Assembly (NCBI RefSeq): GCF_030865425.1
Contig: NZ_JAVFCB010000002.1
Span: forward strand, 124,001-188,000
Length of the DNA: 64,000 bases
DNA from: Microbacterium capsulatum
GTDB taxonomy: Bacteria > Actinomycetota > Actinomycetes > Actinomycetales > Microbacteriaceae
Reading direction: 5' to 3'
Shown: piece by piece, positions 35,680 through 49,836 of the stretch
How the letters are laid out: the number at the start of each line of letters is the position of its first letter
Numbering within the stretch: the first letter of the stretch is position 1
Program-made: the position numbers and the translations under genes
The notes under the pieces: model-generated
What the model was told of the DNA's origin: nothing
Databases searched by the model: none
The model's input: the letters and a program-made list of their open reading frames with translations, nothing else

Positions 35680-36396
35680 ATGCGCCGCGACGTCACGCGA
35701 TCCCGCACGCTCCCGCTCCCGGGGGCGATCGCGGCCGTCGTGCTGGCCACCGTGGTGCTGATGGCGATCGCCTCGCTGCAGGGCGTGCCGCAGTTCCACG
35801 ACATCGGCTTCCCGCGGCCGCAGCTGACCCGCCTGCCGCCGTCGGCTCCGCCGCAGACGCCCGGTGCCCTGCCCGGATGGCTGGAGTTCCTGGAAAGCCC
35901 CGTGCTCCAGATGATCGCCGGGATCATCGGCACGCTGATCGTCGTGATCGCGGTGCTGCTCGGGCTCTGGACGCTCTGGCGCTGGACCCGCCGATTCTGG
36001 GATCTGCGCCCGATGCGGCGTCAGGCGGGCGCCGCCGCCCGCGTCGTCGCGCAGGCCGCTGCGACCGAGGAGGCCGTCGACGAGGTCCGGATCCGCACCG
36101 GTGCCGCGGCTGCGCAGGAGGCGATCGATGCGCACGCCGACCCGACCGAGGCGATCGTGGCGGCCTGGGTGCGCCTCGAGGACGCCGCCGAACGGGCGGG
36201 GAGCCCCCGGGCGGCCGTCGAGACGCCCGGCGAGTTCACGGCGCGGATCCTTCGCCGTCGCGCCGGGTTCGACCGCGAGACCGAGACCCTGCTCGAGCTG
36301 TACGAGAGCGTGCGGTTCGGCGGCCGGATCGCCGACGAGGAAGAACGCGCGACCGCACGCCGGTGCCTCGCCGCGATAGAGGAGGGATGGCGGTGA
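35680..36396 (+). CDS. DUF4129 membrane protein, first gene of the MoxR operon
   Basis: 238 residues. One N-terminal helix (about 12-30), a Pro-rich external loop, a second helix (about 78-100) and a cytoplasmic DUF4129 domain. Its conserved pieces are DPTEAIVAAWVRLEDAAERAG and the later TPGEFTARIL. DUF4129 proteins usually accompany MoxR-AAA and DUF58 genes. The 3' end overlaps the next gene as GTGA. The function is unknown; I infer a membrane platform for the AAA ATPase. Confidence 0.85.
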   Translation: MRRDVTRSRTLPLPGAIAAVVLATVVLMAIASLQGVPQFHDIGFPRPQLTRLPPSAPPQTPGALPGWLEFLESPVLQMIAGIIGTLIVVIAVLLGLWTLWRWTRRFWDLRPMRRQAGAAARVVAQAAATEEAVDEVRIRTGAAAAQEAIDAHADPTEAIVAAWVRLEDAAERAGSPRAAVETPGEFTARILRRRAGFDRETETLLELYESVRFGGRIADEEERATARRCLAAIEEGWR

Positions 36397-36905
36397 TCCG
36401 CCGGATCGTCCTCGTCGGCCTGTCGGTGCTCCTCGCCGTTCCGGTGGCGCTGCTGCTGATGTTCCTCGGCGTGCCGCTGCCGTTCGCGATCTCGTGGATC
36501 CTCGTCGCGGCGGCGGCCGTCCTCGTGCTGCGGCAGAGCCTCATCGACGACGCGGGCGAATGGCCGCCGCCGCTGCCGGAGCGGGTCGAGCACGGCTCGG
36601 ACGTGTCGCGGCTCGCCTGGGCGATCGATCCCCGCACGGGCGTCGTGGGGTTCGCGTTCCGCCGGCGGGTCACCGCGCTGATGCACCGCCGGCTGAACGA
36701 GAGCGGGGTCGATCCCGACACCGCGGACGCCGAGACCGTGGACGCGGTCCTCGGCCCCGGCGCGCACGCCGCGCTCGCCGCCAGGGACCTGCACCGCAAG
36801 GAAGTGGAGCGGATCCTCGACGCGCTCGAGAACCCGCCCGGCGCCCGGGCCGACCGCCCGATGGCCCCGCCCACGACATTCCACCCGACCGAGGAGACGA
36901 CATGA
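36393..36905 (+). CDS. Membrane protein in the MoxR operon
   Basis: 170 residues, no family assigned. Two predicted transmembrane helices (about 3-22 and 24-44), then a cytoplasmic tail with an Arg-rich, amphipathic helix. I chose GTG 36393: GGAGG lies 7 bases upstream and it overlaps the previous stop as GTGA; ATG 36387 sits too close to the same GGAGG. The end overlaps MoxR as ATGA. Confidence 0.75.
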   Translation: MIRRIVLVGLSVLLAVPVALLLMFLGVPLPFAISWILVAAAAVLVLRQSLIDDAGEWPPPLPERVEHGSDVSRLAWAIDPRTGVVGFAFRRRVTALMHRRLNESGVDPDTADAETVDAVLGPGAHAALAARDLHRKEVERILDALENPPGARADRPMAPPTTFHPTEETT

Positions 36906-37897
36906 GCACCGACGACACCCGTGCCGACGACATCGCGGCGGTCAGCGGCACCGCGGCCCTGGTGCTCGAGCGTGTCCGCACCGTGGTCGTGGGCATGGAC
37001 GAGCCCCTCGTGCTCGCCCTCGCGACGATCCTCGCCGGCGGGCACGTGCTGTTCGAGGACGTGCCGGGGCTCGGCAAGACCCTCGCCGCGCGCAGCCTCG
37101 CCGCCGCGCTCGGGCTGGAGTTCCGCCGGCTGCAGTGCACGCCCGACATGCTCCCCGGCGACGTCACGGGCTCGTTCGTCTACGCGCCCGACACCGGCGA
37201 CTTCCGGTTCCGGCCCGGGCCGATCTTCACCGGACTGCTGCTCGCCGACGAGATCAACCGCACCACCCCGAAGACGCAGTCGGCGATGCTCGAGGCGATG
37301 GCGGAGCGCCAGGTCACGGTGGAGGGGCGTCGGTACCCGCTGCCGGAGCCGTTCCACGTGATCGCCACCGCGAACCCGATCGAGTACGAGGGCACCTACG
37401 CGCTGCCGGAGGCGCAGCTGGACCGGTTCATGGTGCGGCTGTCGGTCGGCTATCCGACGTCCGAGCACGAGTCGGGCATCGTCGAGGAGCGGCTCCGCCG
37501 GCAGCGGGAACACGCCGACGTCGACGCGGTCATCGACGCAGAGGAGCTGCAGCGGATCCAAGCAGCCGTCGAGCGCATCCACGTCGACCCCGATGTGATC
37601 CGGTACGCCGTGGCGCTCACCCGCGCCACCCGCACGGCGTCCGACGTCTCGGTCGGCGCCTCGCCGCGCGGATCCCAGGCCCTCGTCCTGCTCGCCCGCG
37701 CGGTCGCGGCGCTGGAGGGCCGGGGCTTCGTCCGCCCCGACGACATCAAGCGCATCGCCGTGCCCGTGCTCGCGCACCGGCTCACTCTCACCCCGCAGGC
37801 CTGGGCGCAGGGTGTGGATCCCGCGGCGATCGTCCGCGCGGCGGTGAACGCGACGCCGGTGCCGCCGACCGTCGCCGTGGGCGCGATCCGGGACTGA
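36902..37897 (+). CDS. MoxR-family AAA+ ATPase
   Basis: 331 residues. Walker A reads GLGKT after EDVP (about residues 56-64), Walker B LLADEINR near 114-121, and the sensor segment IATANPIE near 157. MoxR proteins act as chaperones that insert cofactors or activate partner proteins, often working with a DUF58 (vWA-like) partner, which is next here. Translationally coupled on both sides or nearly so. Confidence 0.93.
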   Translation: MSTDDTRADDIAAVSGTAALVLERVRTVVVGMDEPLVLALATILAGGHVLFEDVPGLGKTLAARSLAAALGLEFRRLQCTPDMLPGDVTGSFVYAPDTGDFRFRPGPIFTGLLLADEINRTTPKTQSAMLEAMAERQVTVEGRRYPLPEPFHVIATANPIEYEGTYALPEAQLDRFMVRLSVGYPTSEHESGIVEERLRRQREHADVDAVIDAEELQRIQAAVERIHVDPDVIRYAVALTRATRTASDVSVGASPRGSQALVLLARAVAALEGRGFVRPDDIKRIAVPVLAHRLTLTPQAWAQGVDPAAIVRAAVNATPVPPTVAVGAIRD

Positions 37898-37909
37898 ACC
37901 GGAGCGCCG

Positions 37910-39217
37910 ATGATCCAGGCCCGCGAGACGATGAGTGCGCCGCTGCGCTGGCGGCGCACGCCCGTGCTCGCCCTCGCGCTCGCCGGCGCGGTGCTCTCCG
38001 CCGGGCTCGGGCTGCTCTTCGGCCGACCGGACGTGATCGCGCTCGGGCTCCCGCTCGCACTGGCCGCCGTGTGGGCGCTGCTGCGTCCGCCGGTCGCGCC
38101 GTCCGTGGACCTCGCCCTGACCCTCGAGGCCGACGCGAGCGAGGACTCCTCGGTCGCCGGCACGATCGAGGCGGCCACCGCGGCGGAGTGGATCCAGCTC
38201 GCGGTGGATCAGGGCGGGGAGCGGACGGGGGAGGCGGAGACCGGTCCCGCCGACCCGATCCGGACGCGCACCCGTCTCCTGCACTCGGGCCCCGGCGAGG
38301 CGCTCGCCGTGACCGCCCGCGCCATGCACCACGACGGCCTGTGGATGAGCGAGCCGACCCCGCGCCTGCGGGCGATGTGGAACGCGGCGCCGGTCGTGCG
38401 GCGGATCGCCGGGCTCCCCGTCTCCCCGCGGCTGAGCGGGCTGCACGGGGCCCATGAGGGCGTCCGGCCGGGATCGGGCGGCGACTTCCGCGACATCCAC
38501 CCGTTCGCGCCCGGCGACGAGCTGCGCCGTGTGGACTGGCGGGCCACCGCCCGGCTGGCCCGGCGCCCCGGCGACCTGCTCGTGCGGCGGACGAACGCGC
38601 TCAGCGAGAGCTCGGCGGTGATCGTGCTGGACACCGCGGACGATCTCGGCGAGGTCGCCGCGACCTGGGGCCAGGGGGCGAGCGCGCGCAGCGGCGTCAC
38701 GTCGCTGGACCTCGGCCGCGAGGCCGCGCTGTCGCTCGCCGCGGCCGCCGTCGACGGCGGCGACCGGGTCGCCTTCCACGCGCTCGCCCCGGGCGGGCGC
38801 TCGGTCCGGGGCGGATCCGGATCCCGGCATCTCGAGCGGCTGCGCGGCGTGATCGCCTCGACCGGGGTGAGCGGCGACGGCTCGCGCTACCGGCGCACCC
38901 CGCCGATGCCGCCCGGGTCGATCGTGTTCGTGCTCTCCACGTTCTTCGACGGGGCCGCCGCCGACCTGGCGCTGCGGTGGCGGGCGAGCGGCCACGCCGT
39001 CGTCGCGATCGACGTGCTGCCGGTGCCGCGTGCGGATCGGCTCACCGCCGCACAGGGGCTCGCGATGCGCACACTGCTGCTGGAGCGCGCGGGGATGTTC
39101 GCGGATCTGCGCGGCGCCGGCATCGACGTCGTCGCCTGGTCGGCGGACGCGGGCATCCAGCTGCGGATCGCCGCGCGCCGCGCGCTGCGCGACAGGGGCA
39201 GGGGAGGACGGCGATGA
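37910..39217 (+). CDS. DUF58 domain protein (MoxR partner)
   Basis: 435 residues. Two N-terminal helices (about 18-40 and 44-60) and then a soluble part. The DUF58 core is seen in GGDFRDIHPFAPGDELRRVDWRATARLARRP-type sequence around residue 190, followed by a vWA-like fold with the D-x-S-like start VIVLDTAD. GGAG lies 6 bases before ATG 37910; ATG 37931 is a second option. The gene ends in an ATGA overlap with the next membrane gene. Confidence 0.9.
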   Translation: MIQARETMSAPLRWRRTPVLALALAGAVLSAGLGLLFGRPDVIALGLPLALAAVWALLRPPVAPSVDLALTLEADASEDSSVAGTIEAATAAEWIQLAVDQGGERTGEAETGPADPIRTRTRLLHSGPGEALAVTARAMHHDGLWMSEPTPRLRAMWNAAPVVRRIAGLPVSPRLSGLHGAHEGVRPGSGGDFRDIHPFAPGDELRRVDWRATARLARRPGDLLVRRTNALSESSAVIVLDTADDLGEVAATWGQGASARSGVTSLDLGREAALSLAAAAVDGGDRVAFHALAPGGRSVRGGSGSRHLERLRGVIASTGVSGDGSRYRRTPPMPPGSIVFVLSTFFDGAAADLALRWRASGHAVVAIDVLPVPRADRLTAAQGLAMRTLLLERAGMFADLRGAGIDVVAWSADAGIQLRIAARRALRDRGRGGRR

Positions 39218-39723
39218 CCCGGCGGAACCAGCTGCTGGTCTCCGGGTCCGTGCCGGTGCCCCTGCTGCGACTGGTGTCCGCGGCCGTGATCATCGGCGCA
39301 GCGCTGGCGCTGAACCCGTCTCCGGTGTGGCGGAGCCTGGCGGTCGCCGCCGCGCTCGTCTCCGTGATCGTCCCGCGGTCCCTGATCGCGTGGGCGGGCA
39401 TCGCGTGCCTGCCGCTCGGGATCGTCCTGACCCCGGCCTCGGCGGGCCGCACGGTGCTGGCGATCCTGGTGATCCACGTCGCCCACGTGCTCGCCGCCTG
39501 GGCGTGGGCGGCGCCCTGGCGCTCCCGGATCCGATTCGCACTGATGCTGCCGTCGCTGCGCCGGCTGCTGCTGATCCAGGTCGCCGCGCAGGCCGTCGCA
39601 GCCGTGATGACGCTGCTCGTCCCGCCCCTGGGCGGGCCGGGGCTCGACTGGCTGGCGCCCCTCGGCGCCGTCCTGCTGCTGGGCGCAGCGGCCCTCGTGC
39701 TCCGGGTGTCTCCGGCGCCCTGA
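39214..39723 (+). CDS. Membrane protein at the end of the MoxR operon
   Basis: 169 residues with five or six hydrophobic segments and little else; not assigned to a family. It overlaps the DUF58 stop as ATGA. The transglutaminase-like gene often present in such operons is not found; this small protein may occupy its place. That is a guess from position. Confidence 0.7.
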   Translation: MTRRNQLLVSGSVPVPLLRLVSAAVIIGAALALNPSPVWRSLAVAAALVSVIVPRSLIAWAGIACLPLGIVLTPASAGRTVLAILVIHVAHVLAAWAWAAPWRSRIRFALMLPSLRRLLLIQVAAQAVAAVMTLLVPPLGGPGLDWLAPLGAVLLLGAAALVLRVSPAP

Positions 39724-39757
39724 CCGGGGGTCCGGAGCCGATGTCGGAGGCCGCTCC

Positions 39758-39763
39758 TAGACT
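39758..39763 (+). promoter_or_regulatory. -10 box of the uvrA unit, leaderless type
   Basis: TAGACT, 6 bases before the uvrA GTG start, with no Shine-Dalgarno. Confidence 0.55.
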
Positions 39764-39769
39764 TGACGG

Positions 39770-42687
<2,918 letters not shown>

Positions 42688-42688
<1 letters not shown>

Positions 42689-44709
42689 TGGCGACAGAGC
42701 TCCCGTACAAGCCGCAGCCGGGGGAGATCCCGACCGACCCCGGCGTGTACCGGTTCCGCGACGCCCAGGGCCGGGTGCTGTACGTCGGCAAGGCGAAGAA
42801 CCTGCGCCAGCGGCTGTCGAACTACTTCGCCCCGCTGCGCACCCTGCACGAGCGCACCCGGCGCATGGTCACCACCGCGGCGTCCGTGGAGTGGACCGTC
42901 GTACCCACCGACGTGGACTCGCTTCAGCTCGAGTACATGTGGATCAAGGAGTTCGATCCGCCGTTCAACGTGCGCTACAAGGACGACAAGTCCTACCCGT
43001 TCATGGCGATCACGCTGGCGGACGAGGCGCCGCGTGTGATCGTGACCCGCAACCGCCGGATCCCGGGAGCGAAGTACTTCGGCCCGTACCCGAAGGTGTG
43101 GGCGGTGCACGACACGATCGACCTGATGATCAAGGTCTTCCCGATCCGCACCTGCAGCGACGCGAGCTACCGCAAGGCGATGCAGACCGGGCGGCCGTGC
43201 TTCCCCGGGCAGATCGGCAAGTGCGGCGGGCCGTGCTCGATGACCGTCACGATCGCCGAGCACCGGGCCATGGTCGACGACTTCATCGCGTTCATGGAGG
43301 GCGGCGACGAGCGGTTCACCCGCGATCTGACCCGACGGATGCACGAGGCGTCGGCGGCGATGGACTACGAGAGCGCCGCGAAGTACCGCGACCAGCTCGC
43401 CTCGATCGAGGCGGTGCTCGGCCGCAGCGCCCTCGTGCTCCCGCAGGACGAGGACGCGGACCTGTTCGGCATCGCCGAGGACGAGCTGTCCGCCGCGATC
43501 CAGCACTTCGTGATCCGCGGTGGACGTGTCCGAGGCGTGCGCGCGTCGACCCTCGACAAGGAGATCGACATCACCGGCGCCGAGCTCGTCGACCAGATCC
43601 TGCAGCGCGTCTACGGCGAGGCGAGCGGGGAGCAGGTGCCGCGCCGGGTGCTCGTGCCGGCCCTGCCCGACGACACCGCCGAACTCGAGGAGTGGCTGCG
43701 GGAGCGCCGCGGCAGGAAGGTCGAGATCGCCGTCGCCCAGCGCGGGCAGCGCGCCGAGCTCATGCGCACCGCGACCCTGAACGCCCAGCAGGCCCTGATC
43801 CGGCACAAGACGCGGCGTTCGAGCGACTACACGACGCGCACCCAGGCGCTCACCGACCTGCAGGAGGCCCTCGGCCTCGACGAGGCGCCGCTGCGGATCG
43901 AGTGCTTCGACATCTCCCACCTCGGCGGCACGAACGTCGTCGCGTCGATGGTGGTGTTCGAGGACGGCCTGCCCCGCAAGGACCAGTACCGCTCGTTCAA
44001 CATCGCCGAGACCACCGATGACACCGACTCGATGTACCAGGTGCTGCGCCGGCGGCTCGCGCACATCGACGCGCCCGAGGAGCCGGCGGAGCCGGGCGAG
44101 CCCGTGCGCCTCACCGAGGACGGAGAAGAGATCGTCGTCACCGAGCGCCGCAAGCCGCGCTTCGCCTATCCGCCGCAGCTGCTCATCGTCGACGGCGGCA
44201 AGCCGCAGGTCGAGGCGGCGGCGCGGGCCCTGCGCGACGCGGGGCGGACGGAGATCGGGCTGTGCGGCATCGCGAAGCGGCTCGAGGAGCTCTGGCTGCC
44301 GGGCGACGACTACCCGGTCATCCTGCCGCGCACGAGCGAAGCGCTGTATCTCGTGCAGCGCCTGCGCGACGAGGCGCACCGGTTCGCGATCACGCATCAG
44401 CGCAAGCGCCGCAAACGCGACATCGCCTCGATCCTCGGCGAGGTGCCGGGGCTCGGCGGCGCGCGGATCAAGGCGCTGCTGCGGCACTTCGGATCCGTCG
44501 CGGCGCTGCGCCGTGCCGGGGCCGACGAGATCCAGGAGGTCCCGGGCATCGGGCCGGCGCTCGCCGAGGCGATCCGGGTCCACCTTGCCGGCCCCGCCCG
44601 CGCCGGCGTCGCGCCCGGAGGACCCGCCGAAGACGACGGACCCGGCGACGACGGCCTGGACGAGGAGGCCGCCCGCATCGGTGACGCGGAGACCGCGGAG
44701 CGTCGCTAG
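42688..44709 (+). CDS. uvrC: Excinuclease ABC subunit C
   Basis: 673 residues. GIY-YIG nuclease ([10 protein letters not shown] to LYVGKAKNL, about residues 15-38) makes the 3' incision. The UVR domain ([16 protein letters not shown], about 222-237) binds UvrB. The RNase H-like domain with [10 protein letters not shown] near residue 408 makes the 5' cut, and a double helix-hairpin-helix ends the protein. The tail after about residue 630 is Pro/Asp-rich. It directly follows uvrA and precedes rapZ. Confidence 0.97.
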
Positions 44710-44736
44710 GCTGTTCCCGAGCGAGGAGGACAGCAC

Positions 44737-45606
44737 ATGAGCGCCGACCAGGGTGAGTTCCTGATCGTCACCGGAATGTCGGGCGCGGGACGCTCGACCG
44801 TCGCGAACGTGCTGGAGGATCTCGGCTGGTACGTCGTGGACAACCTCCCGCCGCAGATGCTGCGGCCGCTGCTCGATCTCGCCAACCTCGGCGGGGCGGC
44901 GATCCCCAAGGTCGCGGCCGTCGTCGACGTGCGCGGCCGGGATCTGTTCGACGGCTTCCCCGGCGTGGCCAGGGCGCTGCGCGAGCACGGATCCGTGCAG
45001 GTCGTCTTCCTCGACGCCGCCGACGACGTGCTCGTGCGCCGCTTCGAGTCGGTGCGGCGCCCGCACCCATTGCAGGGCGACGGCACGCTGCTCGACGGCA
45101 TCCGCACCGAGCGCACCCGCGTCGCCCCGTTGCGCGAGGCGGCCGACATCATCATCGACACGTCGAACTTCAACGTGCACCAGCTCGCGAACAAAGTCAC
45201 CGAGGTCTTCACCGAGGAGGGGGTGGCGCGGCACAAGCTCACGATCATCAGCTTCGGTTTCAAGTACGGGCTGCCCTCCGACGCCGACCTCGTCGCCGAC
45301 ATGCGGTTCCTGCCGAACCCGTTCTGGATCGACGAGCTGCGCGGATCCACCGGGCTCGACTCCGAGGTCAGCGACTACGTGCTCACCCGCGACGGGGCGC
45401 AGGAGTTCCTCGACGCGTACTCGAGCGCCCTCCGGCCGGTCCTGGACGGCTACCAGCGCGAGAACAAGAGCCACTCCACGGTCGCGGTGGGGTGCACGGG
45501 CGGCAAGCACCGCTCCGTCGCGATGGCGGAGGAGCTGGCGCGGCGGCTCGCGCAGACGCCCGGGGTCGCCGTGACCGTGCGGCACCGGGATCTCGGACGC
45601 GAGTGA
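44737..45606 (+). CDS. rapZ: RapZ/YvcJ family nucleotide-binding protein
   Basis: 289 residues. Walker [10 protein letters not shown] (about residues 10-18), a [11 protein letters not shown] block, and the C-terminal [10 protein letters not shown] with the conserved Lys/His. In E. coli RapZ guides RNase E to small RNAs; in Gram-positives YvcJ is an ATP/GTPase of uncertain role. AGGAGGAC before the ATG is a strong ribosome site. Usually yvcK comes between rapZ and whiA; here only 89 bases separate them. Confidence 0.95.
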   Translation: MSADQGEFLIVTGMSGAGRSTVANVLEDLGWYVVDNLPPQMLRPLLDLANLGGAAIPKVAAVVDVRGRDLFDGFPGVARALREHGSVQVVFLDAADDVLVRRFESVRRPHPLQGDGTLLDGIRTERTRVAPLREAADIIIDTSNFNVHQLANKVTEVFTEEGVARHKLTIISFGFKYGLPSDADLVADMRFLPNPFWIDELRGSTGLDSEVSDYVLTRDGAQEFLDAYSSALRPVLDGYQRENKSHSTVAVGCTGGKHRSVAMAEELARRLAQTPGVAVTVRHRDLGRE

Positions 45607-45695
45607 GCGGCCGCGCCCGGCCGTCATGAGAGCTTCCGGCCGGGTAAGCTGATCCCTTGCGTCGCGATCCGGCGCTGCCCGAGAGAAGGAGACCC

Positions 45696-46673
45696 GTGGC
45701 ACTCACCACCGACGTCAAGGCAGAGCTCGTCAGCATCCGGAACGCACCGCCCACGGTGCGCGTCGCGGAGGTGACGGCCGTGCTGAGGTTCGCCGGCGGG
45801 CTGCACCAGATCGCCAACCGGATCGCCGTCGAGGCAGAGGTCGACGCCGAACTGCTCGCGCGCCGCGTGGCCCGCGACCTCGCCGAGCTCTTCGGCGTCC
45901 GCCCCGAGATCGCCCCGATCCAGGGCGCGTCCACGCACGACGGCGCGAAGTTCGCCGTCCGCGTGATCGGCGCGGGGGAGACCCTCGCGCGTCAGACCGG
46001 GCTCCTCGACCAGCGCCGCCGCCCCGTGCGCGGCCTGCCCAACCGTCTCACCACCGGCTCCCGCGACGAGCTCGCCGGTCTCTGGCGCGGCGCCTTCCTC
46101 GCCGCCGGTGCGCTCAGCGAGCCCGGCCGCTCGGCCGTGCTCGAAGTCGCCTGCCCCTCGTCGGAGGCCGCTATGGCGCTCGTCGGCGCCGCGCACCGGA
46201 TCGGCATCGCCGCGAAGGCCCGCGAGGTCCGCGGCATGCCGCGCGTCGTGATCCGCGAGGCCGAGGGCATCCGTGCCCTGCTCGCGCTCATGGGCGCGAA
46301 CAAGACCGCCGCCGCGTGGGAGGAGATGCGCCAGCGCCGCGAGGTGCGGGCCGGCGTCAACAGGCTCGTCAACTTCGACGACGCGAACCTGCGCCGCTCC
46401 GCGCAGGCCGCCGTCGCCGCGTGCGCCCGCGTCGAGCGCGCCCTGGAGATCCTCGGCGACGAGGTCCCCGACCACCTGCGCACCGCCGGCGAGCTGCGCC
46501 TCGCGCACCGTGACGCGAGCCTCGACGAGCTCGGCCACCACGCCGAGCCGCCGCTCACGAAGGACGCGGTCGCAGGCCGGATCCGGCGCCTGCTGGCGAT
46601 GGCCGACAAGCGCGCGCAGACCGATGGGATCCCCGGGACCGAGGCTGCGGTCCCCGCCGGCATCGAGCTCTGA
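45696..46673 (+). CDS. whiA: WhiA sporulation/cell division regulator
   Basis: 325 residues. An N-terminal LAGLIDADG-homing-endonuclease-like region without catalytic need, and a C-terminal helix-turn-helix ([25 protein letters not shown]). It controls division genes in filamentous actinobacteria and is essential for DNA-linked growth control in others. GTG 45696 follows AAGGAGA. It is followed by sodA rather than directly by gap. Confidence 0.95.
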   Translation: MALTTDVKAELVSIRNAPPTVRVAEVTAVLRFAGGLHQIANRIAVEAEVDAELLARRVARDLAELFGVRPEIAPIQGASTHDGAKFAVRVIGAGETLARQTGLLDQRRRPVRGLPNRLTTGSRDELAGLWRGAFLAAGALSEPGRSAVLEVACPSSEAAMALVGAAHRIGIAAKAREVRGMPRVVIREAEGIRALLALMGANKTAAAWEEMRQRREVRAGVNRLVNFDDANLRRSAQAAVAACARVERALEILGDEVPDHLRTAGELRLAHRDASLDELGHHAEPPLTKDAVAGRIRRLLAMADKRAQTDGIPGTEAAVPAGIEL

Positions 46674-46688
46674 TCCGCCGCCGGATTC

Positions 46689-46706
46689 CGGCCTGCGGAA
46701 AGGCCG
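46689..46706 (+). terminator. Weak hairpin after whiA
   Basis: CGGCCT-6-AGGCCG, 15 bases after the whiA stop; small stem, so a tentative call. Confidence 0.35.
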
Positions 46707-46771
46707 TGCCGGCCGCCCGGATCCGTTCGTCATACCGGGAAGGATCCCCTCGTCGCGAGGGTTGCCGTCGA

Positions 46772-46777
46772 TAGGAT
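46772..46777 (+). promoter_or_regulatory. -10 box of sodA
   Basis: TAGGAT, 84 bases before the sodA start, in the 188-base gap after whiA. Confidence 0.35.
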
Positions 46778-46861
46778 GGAGACGTCCGCCCCGCGGCGCA
46801 CCAAGGCGCCACGGGGGACCGGCAAGCGCCGCGAGCGCGGCGCGGATTGGATGACATCGAC

Positions 46862-47488
46862 ATGGCGACTTACACGCTGCCCGACCTTCCGTACGACTTC
46901 GCGGCCCTCGAGCCGCACATCAGCGGCAAGATCATGGAACTGCACCATGACAAGCACCACGCCGCCTACGTCGCCGGTGCGAATGCGGCGCTCGACGGTC
47001 TCGCCGAGGCGCGCGAGACCGGCAACCTGGCGAACGTGAACCGCCTGGAGAAGGACCTGGCGTTCCACCTCGGCGGTCACGTCAACCACTCGATCTTCTG
47101 GACCAACCTGTCGCCGAACGGCGGCGGCCAGCCGGAGGGCGAGCTGAAGGCGGCCATCGACGAGTTCTTCGGCTCGTTCGAGAAGTTCCAGGCCCACTTC
47201 ACCGCCGCGGCCATGGGCATCCAGGGCTCGGGCTGGTCCGTGCTCAGCTGGGACCCGATCGGCGCCCGCCTGATCATCCAGCAGCTGTTCGACCAGCAGG
47301 GCAACACCGCCCAGGGCACGGTCCCGCTGTTCCAGCTCGACATGTGGGAGCACGCCTTCTACCTCGACTACCTGAACGTCAAGGCGGACTACGTCAAGGC
47401 GGCGTGGAACATCGCCAACTGGGAGAACGTGTCGAACCGTTTCGAGGCTGCGCGCGAGAAGACCAACGGACTGCTGGTACTGTCGTAA
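46862..47488 (+). CDS. sodA: Superoxide dismutase (Mn/Fe family)
   Basis: 208 residues. Metal ligands: His in KIMELHHDKHH (about 27), His in HVNHSIFW (about 76-80) and the DMWEHAFYLDY motif with Asp and His (about 160-165). It removes superoxide in the cytosol. Metal choice between Mn and Fe cannot be proven, but actinobacterial homologues are usually Mn or cambialistic. I took ATG 46862; an ATG 15 bases earlier exists in frame. Confidence 0.95.
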   Translation: MATYTLPDLPYDFAALEPHISGKIMELHHDKHHAAYVAGANAALDGLAEARETGNLANVNRLEKDLAFHLGGHVNHSIFWTNLSPNGGGQPEGELKAAIDEFFGSFEKFQAHFTAAAMGIQGSGWSVLSWDPIGARLIIQQLFDQQGNTAQGTVPLFQLDMWEHAFYLDYLNVKADYVKAAWNIANWENVSNRFEAAREKTNGLLVLS

Positions 47489-47494
47489 AAGATG

Positions 47495-48599
<1,105 letters not shown>

Positions 48600-48609
48600 G
48601 CTCAGACAC

Positions 48610-49836
48610 ATGACTCTGCGCACCCTCGAATCCCTCGCCGATTCGGTCGGTTCGCTCGACGGAACGCGCGTCATCGTCCGTTGTGACCTCAACGTCCCGC
48701 TCCGGGACGGGGTCATCACGGACGATGGCCGCGTTCGCGCGTCGGTGCCGACCCTCCAGGCCCTGATCGACCAGGGCGCCCGTGTGATCGTCTGCTCGCA
48801 CCTGGGCCGCCCGGATGGATCCCCGGATCCGCAGTACAGCCTCGTCCCGGCCGCCCGCCGTCTCGGCGAGCTTCTCGGGCAGCCGGTGGCGTTCGCCACG
48901 GACACGGTCGGCGATTCGGCGCAGGCCGCCGTCGCCGCCCTGCAGCCCGGCGGCGTCGTCGTGCTGGAGAACCTCCGCTTCAACCCGGGGGAGACCTCGA
49001 AGGACGACGCGGAGCGCCGCGCGTTCGCCGAGCAGCTCGCCGCCCTGGGCGATGCGTTCGTCTCCGACGGCTTCGGCGTCGTGCACCGCAAGCAGGCCAG
49101 CGTCTACGACCTCGCCGAGCTGCTGCCCTCCGCGGCGGGCCTGCTCATCGAGGCCGAGCTGAAGGTCCTGGACCGCCTCACCGAGAACCCGGAGCGCCCC
49201 TACACGGTCGTACTCGGCGGATCCAAGGTGTCCGACAAGCTCGGCGTGATCTCGCACCTGCTGCCCCGCGTCGACCGTCTGCTGGTCGGCGGCGGCATGC
49301 TGTTCACGTTCCTCGCGGCGGAGGGTCACGCGGTCGCGTCCAGTCTCCTGGAGAAGGACCAGCTGGACACCGTGCGCGGGTACATCGCGGAGGCGAAGGA
49401 GCGGGGCGTGGAGCTCGTGCTCCCCACCGACGTGGTCGTCGCCGCCTCGTTCGCGGCCGACGCCGCGCACGAGACCGCCGCGGCGGACGCGATCGAGCAG
49501 ACCTCGTTCGGCGCCTCCGGCATCGGCCTCGACATCGGACCCGACACCGCCGCGCGCTTCGCCGAGGCGATCCGCGGCTCCAGGACCGTGTTCTGGAACG
49601 GCCCGATGGGCGTCTTCGAGTTCCCGGCGTTCGCCGCCGGCACGAAGGCGATCGCCGAGGCGCTCACCGAGACCGACGGTCTCAGCGTCGTCGGCGGCGG
49701 CGACTCCGCCGCCGCGGTGCGCCAGCTCGGCTTCGCCGACGACCAGTTCGGTCACATCTCGACGGGCGGAGGCGCGAGCCTGGAGTTCCTCGAGGGCAAG
49801 AAGCTTCCCGGCCTGGAGGTGCTCGGATGGGCGTGA
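48610..49836 (+). CDS. pgk: Phosphoglycerate kinase
   Basis: 408 residues. The N-terminal substrate segment RCDLNVPL and the ATP-site GGGDSAAAV in the C-terminal domain are seen. It moves phosphate from 1,3-bisphosphoglycerate to ADP. It starts 10 bases after gap and overlaps tpiA by 10 bases, so translation is coupled. Confidence 0.97.
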   Translation: MTLRTLESLADSVGSLDGTRVIVRCDLNVPLRDGVITDDGRVRASVPTLQALIDQGARVIVCSHLGRPDGSPDPQYSLVPAARRLGELLGQPVAFATDTVGDSAQAAVAALQPGGVVVLENLRFNPGETSKDDAERRAFAEQLAALGDAFVSDGFGVVHRKQASVYDLAELLPSAAGLLIEAELKVLDRLTENPERPYTVVLGGSKVSDKLGVISHLLPRVDRLLVGGGMLFTFLAAEGHAVASSLLEKDQLDTVRGYIAEAKERGVELVLPTDVVVAASFAADAAHETAAADAIEQTSFGASGIGLDIGPDTAARFAEAIRGSRTVFWNGPMGVFEFPAFAAGTKAIAEALTETDGLSVVGGGDSAAAVRQLGFADDQFGHISTGGGASLEFLEGKKLPGLEVLGWA

